From: JAADHX01 sp964569385
Lineage (GTDB): Bacteria; Actinomycetota; Acidimicrobiia; Acidimicrobiales; Poriferisodalaceae
Length of the DNA stretch: 64,000 bases
Direction of reading: 5' to 3'
Assembly (NCBI GenBank): GCA_964569385.1
Contig: CAZMUM010000015.1
Coordinates: 39,861 to 103,860 of the forward strand
The position numbers and the translations under genes were made by a program. Every line of letters starts with the position of its first letter. Positions within the stretch are counted from its first letter, which is position 1. Positions 35,145-43,548 of this stretch are shown here, in pieces. A model generated the notes under the pieces. The model saw only the letters and a program-made list of their open reading frames with translations. It did no database searches and was not told the DNA's origin.

Positions 35145-35903
35145 GTGACGATCGACCTGGCTGGACAAACGGCGTTGGTGACCGGTGCGAGTCGGGGCAT
35201 AGGGGCGTCGACGGTACGAAGATTCGTCGACCTTGGCGCGAACGTCGTGCTCGCAGCCAGATCCTCCGAAGACATCGAACGCCTTGCTACGGACCTCGGT
35301 TCGTCGGCAATCGCAGTTCGCTGCGACGTCAGTAACTACAGCGACGTCGTGCATGCGGTATCGGTTGCGCAGGATCGTTTCGGTGCCCTTGACATTCTTG
35401 TCAACAACGCCGGTCTGATCGAACCGATCGCACGTATCGAGTGTTCCGACCCGCAGGCTTGGGGCAACGTAGTCGACGTGAACCTCAAAGGCGTCTACTA
35501 CGGATTACACGCCGCATACCCCGCAATGAAGGACCGTGGCGGGTTGATCATCAACCTGTCCTCGGGCGCAGCAGGCGGCATACTCGAAGGTTGGAGCCAC
35601 TACTGCGCCACAAAAGCAGCAGTTCTGTCGCTGACTCGGAACGCCCACAACGAATGGCAAGATCAGGGCATCAACGTCGTCGGCCTGTCTCCGGGCACGG
35701 TCGCAACCGAGATGCAGGTTGCGATCAAGGGATCGGGAATCAACCCGGTTAGTCAGATGGAGTGGGCCGACCACATTTCGCCAGAGTGGGTGGCAGAGGC
35801 GATCGCATGGCTCACGACATCAGAGGCGCGCGAGCACTACGGCTCGGATTTCTCACTCAAAACCGATGAGGGGCGCAAACTCGTCGGGCTCCCACACACC
35901 TGA
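35145..35903 (+). CDS. Short-chain dehydrogenase/reductase (SDR)
   Basis: A GTG at 35145 starts VTIDLAGQTALVTGASRGIG, seven bases after a -10-like TATCAT (35133-35138), so the transcript is probably leaderless. The 252-residue product has the cofactor motif TGASRGIG, NNAG in ILVNNAGLIEP, and the catalytic Ser/Tyr/Lys (INLSSGAAG, then WSHYCATKAAV). The residues after the second strand (AARSSED) favour NADP(H). Substrate is not evident. Confidence 0.93.
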   Translation: MTIDLAGQTALVTGASRGIGASTVRRFVDLGANVVLAARSSEDIERLATDLGSSAIAVRCDVSNYSDVVHAVSVAQDRFGALDILVNNAGLIEPIARIECSDPQAWGNVVDVNLKGVYYGLHAAYPAMKDRGGLIINLSSGAAGGILEGWSHYCATKAAVLSLTRNAHNEWQDQGINVVGLSPGTVATEMQVAIKGSGINPVSQMEWADHISPEWVAEAIAWLTTSEAREHYGSDFSLKTDEGRKLVGLPHT

Positions 35904-35930
35904 CCAAGATGAACGCGACTCCGAGAACCT

Positions 35931-37136
35931 TCATCTGTGGATCGCTTCGGGTGGTGTGGCCTTGGCAGGTGTTGGCTTGGATGTTCTTGCGAGGCCGGCC
36001 TTGACGAACCGGGTGTGGAATGGGCGAACGAGGGCAAAGTAAAGGCGGCCTGTTCTGGGCCAGAGGTACTTGACAGCGGTCGCAGCCTCGATCTGGGTTG
36101 CGCTGGCGTCAAGGCGAAGCGAGAATCGGTACTGCATGAATCCCATGTCGTCGCCGAACACAATCTCATCGTCGTTTCGGTCGATGATCTTCCAGGCCCC
36201 GACTGAGGTTCCGGTTCGGTAGCCGCCAGCGGTGATTGAGTCCTCCAAGGCGCGCTCCGTCAACGTGTTGGTGCTGGCGACGCGAAGCCATGTCGGCTGA
36301 CCGGTGAACCACGCGGTGGCCACGTCATCAACGCTGTCGAATGCGCCAGGGGCAACGTCTGTGACGAACCGGTCGAGATAGTCGGGGCTGTCGTAGATCG
36401 AAGTGACTATGGAGCCGGCGTCGGGAGCGGCTTGTGACACAAGCTGCCTGGCGGGCTTCGGCCTTCCTGGCTGCTGCTTGGTGAGGGAGCGCTCGGCGAG
36501 GTAGGCGGTCGGGGGAACAAGCAGCCGATAGGGAAACCTGAGTAACCGACCGGGCCTTTTTGGGTGGCGTTCCTCGAGCCCTACACGCGCCCGGAGGTGC
36601 GCCTTGCCGAGACGGGTAGGCGGGTTTGCTCTGAAGTCGATGGCAGCGAGGTGTTTGACGCTCTTGTATGCGTACAGGCGAGGCGCCACCAGGCGCAGAG
36701 GGCCACCATGTCGAGCCCCGAGTGGTTTCCCGTTGAGGTGCGTCGCAACGATGACGTCTTCGCCAAAAGTGTCGGAGGCCAGGAAGTGCCCGCGTCCGCC
36801 ATCGTGGGCTTGGGCCAAGAGGTAGGTGGCGGGTGGGGAGTCGATACCGACCGATTCGAGCACTTCGCGCAATGGCACACCCGTCCAGGTGAGGCCAGTC
36901 ACCGACCAGGTGGTTACGCAGTGGAAGTCGGCCTTGAAGTCGCGGACATCGAGTTCGCCGAACTGACTGACACCTACGTCGGCGACTGGGACGCCCTCGA
37001 CACTGATGGCAAGTTTGGGCTCGGGTATGGGCCACGGTGGCGGAACCCACGGGCGGTCCGAGAAACGCGGCATTTCGCCCATCAGGCGTTGACCTGGCGG
37101 AAGCCCTGGGGCACGACGGGGCCAATAGAACCTCAT
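35931..37136 (-). CDS. Molybdopterin-binding oxidoreductase fused to a DUF2867-like domain
   Basis: The first half of this 401-residue protein is a sulfite-oxidase/YedY-type Mo domain. DFHCVTTWSVTGLTWTGVPL carries the Mo-ligand Cys, then VATHLNGKPLGARHGGPLRL and APRLYAYKSVKHL. From about residue 235 a second domain begins (SIYDSPDYLDRFVTDVAPG) and ends with the DUF2867-like FMQYRFSLRLDA and VKYLWPRTGRLYFALVRPFH. The fusion of the two is unusual to me. No signal peptide is visible, so it appears cytoplasmic. It overlaps the upstream tetR stop by four bases, so the regulator and this gene share one operon. Confidence 0.85.
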   Translation of the reverse strand: MRFYWPRRAPGLPPGQRLMGEMPRFSDRPWVPPPWPIPEPKLAISVEGVPVADVGVSQFGELDVRDFKADFHCVTTWSVTGLTWTGVPLREVLESVGIDSPPATYLLAQAHDGGRGHFLASDTFGEDVIVATHLNGKPLGARHGGPLRLVAPRLYAYKSVKHLAAIDFRANPPTRLGKAHLRARVGLEERHPKRPGRLLRFPYRLLVPPTAYLAERSLTKQQPGRPKPARQLVSQAAPDAGSIVTSIYDSPDYLDRFVTDVAPGAFDSVDDVATAWFTGQPTWLRVASTNTLTERALEDSITAGGYRTGTSVGAWKIIDRNDDEIVFGDDMGFMQYRFSLRLDASATQIEAATAVKYLWPRTGRLYFALVRPFHTRFVKAGLARTSKPTPAKATPPEAIHR

Positions 37137-37741
37137 GTGGTGACCTTTGGGATCTTCAGGGGATCGAGAACCGCTACTACCGCGTCATCGACGATCTCAT
37201 TGAGCTCCGGACCCGGCGCCTCACCGCGAGCAAGCGCCGACCGAACCGCTCCATATGGAATGTCAATCACAGCGAAGACGACTCTTCGCCGCTCGGCCAG
37301 GCTCGTAGCGCCGAGTCGGTCGCCCAGAACGTCGGTCATGTGCTCGACCCGCGCTAGTTGCTCACGATTTCGTGCAACGAGGTCGGCGGGCCACTCGCCG
37401 TCGACAAGGTCTGTGCTTCGATGCAGCACCAACAACTGAGCCGACTGTGTGTCGGTACGGGTCCAATCCAGGATCCGCCGTGCGAACGCCCGGGCAGCCA
37501 GATGCGGATCGGGCTCGTCGAACGCCCGATCAAGCGCGTTCTGGAAGCCTTCGACGGCCCGCAGCCATAACGACGCAACCAGCACGTCACGAGAGCCGAA
37601 GCGGTGATAGATCGATCCACTGGGGGCGCCCAGTCGGCCCGCTATCCGAGCAACACTCAGCGCATGCGGACCATCGTCGGCCAGGAGAGACGCAGCTGCG
37701 TCAAGAATCTGATCGGAAGAGTACTTAGAGCGACGGCCCAT
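37133..37741 (-). CDS. TetR-family regulator of the Mo-oxidoreductase operon
   Basis: The start ATG at 37741 (MGRRSKYSSDQIL) is preferred to the TTG at 37744. The 202-residue product has the helix-turn-helix SVARIAGRLGAPSGSIYHRF and a helical ligand domain. A 22-bp perfect palindrome begins two bases upstream of the ATG, so the gene should repress itself and its operon partner, with which it overlaps (ATGA). The position of the palindrome suggests a leaderless mRNA. Confidence 0.92.
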   Translation of the reverse strand: MGRRSKYSSDQILDAAASLLADDGPHALSVARIAGRLGAPSGSIYHRFGSRDVLVASLWLRAVEGFQNALDRAFDEPDPHLAARAFARRILDWTRTDTQSAQLLVLHRSTDLVDGEWPADLVARNREQLARVEHMTDVLGDRLGATSLAERRRVVFAVIDIPYGAVRSALARGEAPGPELNEIVDDAVVAVLDPLKIPKVTT

Positions 37742-37742
37742 C

Positions 37743-37764
37743 AATTAGAGAGTACTCTCTAATT
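37743..37764. promoter_or_regulatory. 22-bp perfect palindrome, TetR operator
   Basis: The half-sites are AATTAGAGAGT and its exact complement ACTCTCTAATT with no centre gap. It directly abuts the tetR start and overlaps the expected -10 region (TACTCT on the minus strand). Confidence 0.8.
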
Positions 37765-37777
37765 AAGCCCATAGGGA

Positions 37778-38191
37778 TCATTTGGTATCGGGTAGGTACC
37801 TCGCCAGGCCACCTACGACGGGGATCGCCACTGCGACATGCATCAGGTTCAGCCAGATTGCAGTGGATGCTTGCTCAGCCGCCGTAAACGGCACAATCCC
37901 ATAAAGCACCAGACCGACTACACACACGGTCACGAAAAGTCTCCGAGGTCGGCGCCCGAATCGGTTCGTCGCCCAAGCCAAGACTGCTCCGACGACCCCT
38001 CCTACCGTGGCAGCGAACAACGCCGTACCCAGAACAACCTCTTCGGGAGCATCGCCGCCTGGCGGGGTGACCAGCAAGTTGTCGGTCGCCGCCGAAGCAA
38101 TGAGATACACGACCGTGACCGCCACCAAGGCTGCCCCGATTACCATTCCCGCGGTGGCCAACAAGCCATGTCGTTGGTTCTGAGTTGTCAT
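37778..38191 (-). CDS. Four-helix membrane protein, DUF6069-like
   Basis: This 137-residue protein has four hydrophobic segments (around residues 10-33, 52-73, 84-103 and 110-131) and the loop LLVTPPGGDAPEEVVLGTALF. That loop resembles actinobacterial DUF6069 proteins. Function is unknown. It sits 45 bp downstream of the YceI gene on the same strand and may be co-transcribed with YceI and pirin. Confidence 0.65.
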   Translation of the reverse strand: MTTQNQRHGLLATAGMVIGAALVAVTVVYLIASAATDNLLVTPPGGDAPEEVVLGTALFAATVGGVVGAVLAWATNRFGRRPRRLFVTVCVVGLVLYGIVPFTAAEQASTAIWLNLMHVAVAIPVVGGLARYLPDTK

Positions 38192-38236
38192 GGGATCTCC
38201 ATTCGGTTCATTGGGTTCGGGTTGGGATTCATGCGC

Positions 38237-38800
38237 CTAGTGGGCGGGAGTGTGGAGGGCCTCGACATCAAGAGTTATGACGACAGTGTCGCTGACGACG
38301 ACTCCACCTTTGTCAAGTGGACCATTCCAACTGACACCGAAGTCGTGCCGGTTGATGCGAGTGGTGGCGCTGAAGCCAGCGCGCGTGATCGGCCCTTTGT
38401 CCTCGTTATCTTCCCAGAAGGGTGTGTCCCAGCGGCCCAGATCCTGGACGTCCAGAGTCACCGGCTTGGTGATCCCGCGAATCGTGAGTTCGCCAGCGAG
38501 CGTTAGGTCGTTCTGGCCGAGATACGAGACTTGGTCGCCCTTGAAGGTGATCTCTGGATGGTTCTCCACGTCGAGGAAGTCGCCAGCGCGGAGATGCTCG
38601 TCGCGATATGTGTCACCACTCCACAAGTTGGCCGTTTTCATTGTTGCTTCGACGGTAACGTCGGTTGGGTTGTCTGGGTCGATCTCAATGAAGCCCTCAA
38701 TGTCTTTGAAGTGGCCGCGCACGTTGGTGATCATCATGTGGCGAACGCTGAATTGGGCTGAGGTGTGTCCGGGCTCAAAGACCCAGCGTTGTTTCGTCAT
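38237..38800 (-). CDS. YceI-family lipid-binding protein
   Basis: The 187-residue product begins WVFEPGHTSAQFSVRHMMITNVRGHF, the standard YceI opening. FIEIDPDNPTDVTVEATM, FLDVENHPEITFK and GELTIRGITKPVTLDV follow in order. YceI proteins form a lipocalin-like barrel binding isoprenoid chains. No signal peptide is present, which is common for actinobacterial members. It follows pirin by 39 bp. Confidence 0.93.
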   Translation of the reverse strand: MTKQRWVFEPGHTSAQFSVRHMMITNVRGHFKDIEGFIEIDPDNPTDVTVEATMKTANLWSGDTYRDEHLRAGDFLDVENHPEITFKGDQVSYLGQNDLTLAGELTIRGITKPVTLDVQDLGRWDTPFWEDNEDKGPITRAGFSATTRINRHDFGVSWNGPLDKGGVVVSDTVVITLDVEALHTPAH

Positions 38801-38839
38801 TTCGTTTCTCCTGTGTTGGTTGTGGTGATATAGGTGCGA

Positions 38840-39739
38840 CTACACGGCCGCGGGAATTGATCCCATCCGCCCGGCCCTAAAGTCGTCCACTGCTTCGACT
38901 AGCTCGACGCGGCTGTTCATTACGAAGGGTCCGTGGCGGGCGACGGGTTCGTTGAGGGGCTCTCCGGTGAGCACGATCGTGTCCAACGGCGACAAGGCGC
39001 CATCGGCCACCTCCAACAACACATCTCCCCCAGACCGCTCGAACACGGCCAGATGATGGGCCTCGAGGGGCTGGCCCGTTCCTGCGACGGTCCCTGACCC
39101 GGCGAAGGCGTACACGAGCGCGGTGTGGCCGGCCGCTACCGGGATGCGGAGCTGAGCGCCAGGATTGATGGTGACCCGGGCATAGCCAATCGGTGAGTTC
39201 GTTTCGGCCGGCCCGACAGCGCCCAGTATTGTTCCCGCAACGACTTCGGCCTTCCAACCGTCGCCGGCAACAGTTGCGATCTGGTCCCTGCCGATGGGCT
39301 GATACTTGGGTGGGGTGCGTTTGAGAGCTCGCGGGAGGTTCACCCAGACCTGAAGACCGTGTACCCAACCACCTTCGGTCTGGAGGCGTTCGCTTGGCAT
39401 CTCGGAATGGACGATGCCGTCGCCGGCAGTCATCCACTGAACCTCGCCCGGCCTGATCAGCCCGTAGTTGCCTTCCGAATCGCGATGGGCAATCTCGCCT
39501 TCCAGAGCGTAACTGACAGTTTCGAAGCCCCGATGGGGGTGGTCCGGAGCGCCAACCGCTTGCCCCGGAGGGTGATAGACGAGGGCAAGCTCATCGAGGA
39601 GCAGAAAAGGGTCGACCAAGTCGAGAGTTGCAGTGGGGAAAGGTCGGTATACCTCGAACCCGCCGCCCTCAACGGTGAGGGCCGCTGACACGATCCGAAC
39701 AAGTGGGCGAATCGCAGCTGAGGTCGACATCTGATTCAC
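38840..39739 (-). CDS. Pirin-family bicupin
   Basis: This 299-residue bicupin has the pirin landmarks: DPFLLLDEL, the metal site DHPHRGFETVSYALEGEIAH, and GEVQWMTAGDGIVHSEMP. The metal ligands (His in HPHRG, later His and Glu in IVHSEMP) are intact. Pirins act as metal-dependent quercetinases or redox sensors. It is divergent to a MarR gene, with three related operator-like sites between them, so it is likely induced by a MarR ligand such as an oxidant or phenolic. Confidence 0.92.
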   Translation of the reverse strand: MNQMSTSAAIRPLVRIVSAALTVEGGGFEVYRPFPTATLDLVDPFLLLDELALVYHPPGQAVGAPDHPHRGFETVSYALEGEIAHRDSEGNYGLIRPGEVQWMTAGDGIVHSEMPSERLQTEGGWVHGLQVWVNLPRALKRTPPKYQPIGRDQIATVAGDGWKAEVVAGTILGAVGPAETNSPIGYARVTINPGAQLRIPVAAGHTALVYAFAGSGTVAGTGQPLEAHHLAVFERSGGDVLLEVADGALSPLDTIVLTGEPLNEPVARHGPFVMNSRVELVEAVDDFRAGRMGSIPAAV

Positions 39740-39758
39740 GGAAGCACCTTTCGAACAG

Positions 39759-39818
39759 TTGACACTTCAAGTAACTTGGTTGAAGCGTCAAGTTATTCCT
39801 TCTTGCTTGAAATGTCAA
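39759..39818. promoter_or_regulatory. Three TTGA-N4-TCAA sites between pirin and marR
   Basis: TTGACACTTCAA (39759-39770), TTGAAGCGTCAA (39780-39791) and TTGAAATGTCAA (39807-39818) share the symmetric core TTGA-N4-TCAA. The first two centres are 21 bp apart, two helical turns. They fill the divergent promoter region and are probable MarR binding sites. Confidence 0.65.
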
Positions 39819-39835
39819 CCACTTACACTGGTTGT

Positions 39836-40378
39836 GTGACCGAACATCGTTGGCTCAACACCACCCAGCAGCAGGCTTGGCAGGGCCTGCTCGTCATCTT
39901 CTTGAGAGCGATGCCCGAAATCGAGCGCACCTTCAAGGCCAACGAACTCTTGGGCGTGCAGTACGGAATCCTTGTCGCCCTAGCAGATGAGCCGAACAGC
40001 ACCCTCCGCCTCACCGATCTCGCCGACCTCGCCAATACGTCCCAGAGCCGACTCACACACAGGCTTCGAAACCTCGTCAGCCGCGGCGACATCGAGATCA
40101 CCGAAGACGCCCAAGACCGCAGGGCCAAGAACGCTACACTCACCAAGGCCGGCAAACAGCGCCTCGATGACATCGCCCCAAAACACGTCGAAGACGTCCA
40201 ACGCCTCATCTTCGATCACCTCAGCCAGCACCAAACGGCCGCCCTCGCCGACGCACTGTCTACAATCGCCGCCAACCTCTGCGACCACGCTCACTTCCAA
40301 CCCGAGCCCGAGGCTCTAGGTCGAAGTGCGGCTCGCCGCGGCGGACGACCCTCAGTAGCCGGCGAGCAAGTTCTTTAG
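39836..40378 (+). CDS. MarR-family transcriptional regulator
   Basis: A GTG at 39836 (VTEHRWLNTTQQQAW) gives the usual start; the earlier ATG at 39812 lies inside the third operator site. The 180-residue product has LRLTDLADLANTSQSRLTHRLRNL as recognition helix region and the wing DAQDRRAKNATLTKAG. A Gly/Arg-rich tail may be disordered. It probably represses the pirin-YceI-DUF6069 genes and itself. Its 3' end overlaps the convergent gene by 27 bp. Confidence 0.9.
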   Translation: MTEHRWLNTTQQQAWQGLLVIFLRAMPEIERTFKANELLGVQYGILVALADEPNSTLRLTDLADLANTSQSRLTHRLRNLVSRGDIEITEDAQDRRAKNATLTKAGKQRLDDIAPKHVEDVQRLIFDHLSQHQTAALADALSTIAANLCDHAHFQPEPEALGRSAARRGGRPSVAGEQVL

Positions 40379-41089
40379 TGCCACCAGCTGCGCTAGACCA
40401 CCTGGAGCCCTGAGTCGACCAGGCCGGTTCGGTGACCTGCCCCAAAGGAGAAGAAGTCTCGCCGCTGCGTCTCCGGCGACCGCGTCGTCGTGACCGTTGG
40501 GCTCGGCATAGACAACACCACCATCTCCAACGGAGATGTCTTGGCGACCCTCGCACGAGAGGCGAACAGCTCCTTGGGCTCCACCAGCAATGCCCCTACT
40601 GGTCAGAACCTCACCCAGAGCATGGACGGCGTGGTCAGTCAGCTCGGGTTGCGCCAGCAGCTCGGTGCCGATCTCATCGTCACCGACAAGGTCCCACCGA
40701 TGTAGCGCATACTCACTTCGTGCGTGGGTGACGAAAGCACCGATAGGCATATGACGACCCGCCCAAGGGGTGATAGCTGACGGGTCGCCCGAGAGGGCCA
40801 CACCGATCGCAGACATCATCTCTTCGTGGCTCTCGCCGAGACGAGCACAGAGAGCATCGAAGGCCATCTCTCGATACGGCAGCTCGCGCTCCTCGAGGCC
40901 AGCCGTGGGCGGAACGTTGTCGCTACCGCCCTCGTTGAACGCCGTCACGTTCTGAACAATTGCGGCCGAACCTGCCGCTAGATGGGCAACAAGCTCGTGG
41001 GCCCGCCAGCCAGAACATGCCGTCAGTTGGTCGGCGTCGACTCCTGCAAGAGTCAAGTTGAATGCAGCAGCTTCGGCCATTGGTTCCAT
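40352..41089 (-). CDS. Maleylpyruvate-isomerase-type mycothiol-dependent protein (TIGR03083-like)
   Basis: This 245-residue protein shows the DinB-like N-terminal bundle: LTACSGWRAHELVAHLAAGSA with a metal-binding His, then FVTHARSEYALHRWDLVGDDE with further His/Glu ligands. A C-terminal domain of about 80 residues follows. The family uses mycothiol or an unknown thiol, and most members have no assigned substrate. It supports an actinobacterial origin. Confidence 0.85.
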   Translation of the reverse strand: MEPMAEAAAFNLTLAGVDADQLTACSGWRAHELVAHLAAGSAAIVQNVTAFNEGGSDNVPPTAGLEERELPYREMAFDALCARLGESHEEMMSAIGVALSGDPSAITPWAGRHMPIGAFVTHARSEYALHRWDLVGDDEIGTELLAQPELTDHAVHALGEVLTSRGIAGGAQGAVRLSCEGRQDISVGDGGVVYAEPNGHDDAVAGDAAARLLLLWGRSPNRPGRLRAPGGLAQLVALKNLLAGY

Positions 41090-41217
41090 ATGCGCACACT
41101 AACCACAGCACGTTTCGCCGTGTGCCGAAACGTCGGAGCGGACGCGCAGAAGACGGGCTGCCTCGACGTATCACACTTCGGCGTTCACCAGGATCACCGC
41201 GCCACCAAGGGCGCCAC

Positions 41218-41301
41218 CGTGTCCCTCGACTTCGCGACACCAAGTTGAGGACGTGAGCTACACCAAATGTGGCTCAACCCATCAATTTCATGGCCTCGAC
41301 G
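41218..41301 (+). repeat. Copy A of an 84-bp dispersed inverted repeat with hairpin
   Basis: About nine in ten bases match the reverse complement of 52101-52185. The centre folds as TGAGCTAC-N7-GTGGCTCA (41254-41276), an 8-bp stem with one wobble pair. The left third encodes TVSLDFATPS and a stop, as if derived from the 3' end of a gene. Confidence 0.8.
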
Positions 41302-41317
41302 GTGCTAGCACCCGAGT

Positions 41318-42321
41318 TCATCCGTTCACACGACCGGTGGTGGTGTCGATCTCGCAGTCTGTCCCGTTCCAGGTGGTTGTGATGGTGCGATCGACGAATG
41401 CTTCGGGTTCGTGGTCATAGGAGCATACGTTTCCTAGGGGCTCAAGATCCTGGCAAGACTGGTCGTCGCATTCCTCGGGGCAGCCGCCGGCTCCGCAGCC
41501 GACGACGAACCCTTCGACAGTTCGGGCTCTGCTTGTGTCGAAGCTTTCGATCCTCCGCGGTGCATCGACGAATTCTCCCGCAGGCAGCATCGGGGCCGCT
41601 TCGGGTTCCCAACGAAACACGTTCGCTCTGCCATCGACCGGTGGGGTGCCATTGATCACGATGTCGAGCGATCCTCCGCCCCAAAGGGCCATTTCGAGCT
41701 GGGCCGGTCATCAGCCGAGAGGTCGACCTCGATCTGGGCGTTCTCGCAGCCCCCACACACCACGTCATCGAAGTCCACCTGAGGCCGGGTTTTGAACCAG
41801 CGAGCGTCAGCAGCACGGTCAAGGCCAGGTTCTGATGTCATGATCGCCACTTCATGCGGTTGGCCGAGTCCGGGTTCAGTGTCGGCCAGACGCCACCCAT
41901 CGCCTTGATCGACTCGGATCGCCACGTCACCCACCGCAAGCTCGCCCGATGTGGCGGCAACGATGTCGTCAAGAGAAACAGAGGCCGCTCTCCAGGCTTC
42001 ACCAAACGGGCGCTGGACCACCGAAATGGGTGCCTCCTGACCGCACTGGATCCAAAAACCCTCAATCACCGCCACCAGGTTCCCCGGCGCCCCATCAGAC
42101 ACATGGGCAAAGACCACCACCTCTAACCCGTCAAGCGCGGACGCCGCAGTGCTCGAACGATCCTCAATCCCGGCACCGAAGGCACCAATCCCAACGATGG
42201 GTGTCTGATCGGGCCGGCTGTTCACGACTATCTCGACATCTTCTACCAGCAGGGTGCTGTACTCGGCGCCAATCTCAATCGACAACGCATAGATACCATG
42301 CGACGATGACGCTAGATGCAC
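41318..42321 (-). pseudogene. Frameshifted gene of unknown function (Cys-containing, exported-type)
   Basis: Two overlapping minus frames appear to be one gene. The first (41656-42321) reads YALSIEIGAEYSTLLVEDVE and ends VVCGGCENAQIEVDLSADDR before running out of frame. The second (41318-41692) continues MALWGGGSLDIVINGTPPVD and closes with a Cys-rich stretch (VVGCGAGGCPEECDD). A single-base shift near 41700 would restore about 330 residues. Family unknown. The paired cysteines suggest an extracellular protein, although no signal peptide is visible. A sequencing error is possible. Confidence 0.5.
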
Positions 42322-42381
42322 CAGGTTTGTTCCCGAAACCTACCCCCTATCAACTCGGCGACGTCCGAACCAGGACCGACG

Positions 42382-42744
42382 ATGGATCGTGACGAGTACA
42401 ACACAATCTGTAGAGCACTGCGCTCCACCACTCACGTCATTCAGTGGGGCGAAGCCGACGTATGGAAGGTTGGCGGCAAGATTTTCGCTGTAGCCGGATG
42501 GAATGGCGGTTCAGTACTCGGAGTCACGTTCAAGACGTCGAGGACCGACTATGACTTCCTCGTGCGTATGCCGGGTCTTCGTCCTGCGCCGTACCTGGCT
42601 TCGCGAGGGTTTTCCTGGGTGCAGAACTACAAACTTCCTGGCCTCGACGACACTGAACTCAGCGAACATCTAGAAGACTCCCACCGGATCGTCGCGGAGG
42701 GCCTGTCGAAGAAACGGCGCGTCGAGTTGGGTCTGACCGAGTAG
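42382..42744 (+). CDS. MmcQ/YjbR-family protein
   Basis: The start MDRDEYNTICRAL at 42382 fits the family; the earlier ATG at 42316 adds unrelated residues. The 120-residue product contains TTHVIQWGEADVWKVGGKIFAV, TFKTSRTDYDFLVRMPGLRPAPYL and RGFSWVQNY, typical of MmcQ/YjbR double-wing DNA-binding-like proteins of uncertain role. It stands alone between minus-strand genes. Confidence 0.85.
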   Translation: MDRDEYNTICRALRSTTHVIQWGEADVWKVGGKIFAVAGWNGGSVLGVTFKTSRTDYDFLVRMPGLRPAPYLASRGFSWVQNYKLPGLDDTELSEHLEDSHRIVAEGLSKKRRVELGLTE

Positions 42745-42839
42745 TAGACGATGACGACGAAGACATCTGGGTACGTACGACGAAGTAGTTCCGCAGTTCT
42801 GCTACGGCCACGCGGAATCAGCGAACCCGAGAGAAGTTG

Positions 42840-43442
42840 TCAGAGCCGAATGCCGTCCGGGCGCTCGCCCGTCCAGATTTCCGGGTCGAGGTGTTCGTCC
42901 GCGAAATGCAGAGAGCGAACCCACTCGTAGAACGTGCCCTTTACAGTCGAGATGACGACGCCGGCGTCGCGCATGCGCGAGATCCCTGCCTCGTGACACT
43001 CACCAGGGGATCCAGTCGCATCAGCGAGTACAACAACACGGAACCCCTGTTGCAGCAAACCCAGCGCCGAGTGCATCACACAGACATCGGTTTCGAACCC
43101 GACAAGCACCGCCGTCCTGCGACCGGTCGATTCGACCGCGCCGAGGATGAGCGAATCACCGCAAAGACCGAAAGTCATCTTGTTGTGTTCGACCGTACCG
43201 GCGGGGAACGCGTCGGCCACCAGCGGAACTGTGCTCCCGACGCTGTCTATATCCTCGGCTGTCACCACGATCGGGATGTCGAGGCGGTCGGCCATCTCGA
43301 CCGTCCATCGAATCCGATTCAGCAACCGGCTGGCTGTCTCCACTTTGAGCTTGTCGACAAACGACTGCTGGACATCGACGACGATCAATACCGAGTCGTC
43401 ACGGTCAGTAAGTTGCTGGTGCGCCAACTGCTGGCCGTTCAC
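42840..43442 (-). CDS. Isochorismatase-family cysteine hydrolase
   Basis: This 200-residue protein has the family triad: Asp in LIVVDVQQSF, Lys in VEHNKMTF and Cys in GFETDVCVMHSALGL. The cis-peptide region VLVGFETDVC is intact. Members hydrolyse amides such as nicotinamide or ureido compounds. Nicotinamidase is less likely, because the metal-binding His/Asp set is not evident. The neighbouring nucleoside hydrolase on the same strand suggests nucleobase or nucleoside salvage. Confidence 0.9.
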   Translation of the reverse strand: MNGQQLAHQQLTDRDDSVLIVVDVQQSFVDKLKVETASRLLNRIRWTVEMADRLDIPIVVTAEDIDSVGSTVPLVADAFPAGTVEHNKMTFGLCGDSLILGAVESTGRRTAVLVGFETDVCVMHSALGLLQQGFRVVVLADATGSPGECHEAGISRMRDAGVVISTVKGTFYEWVRSLHFADEHLDPEIWTGERPDGIRL

Positions 43443-43548
43443 TATCAGCTCTCCAGTTCGCTCACGGTCCCGAGGGCCCCAGCCCGAGAGGTTACCGATC
43501 AGATCGTTTCGGTGTCGCCTCAGCTCTCAAGGCCGTTCCGGCTTTCGG

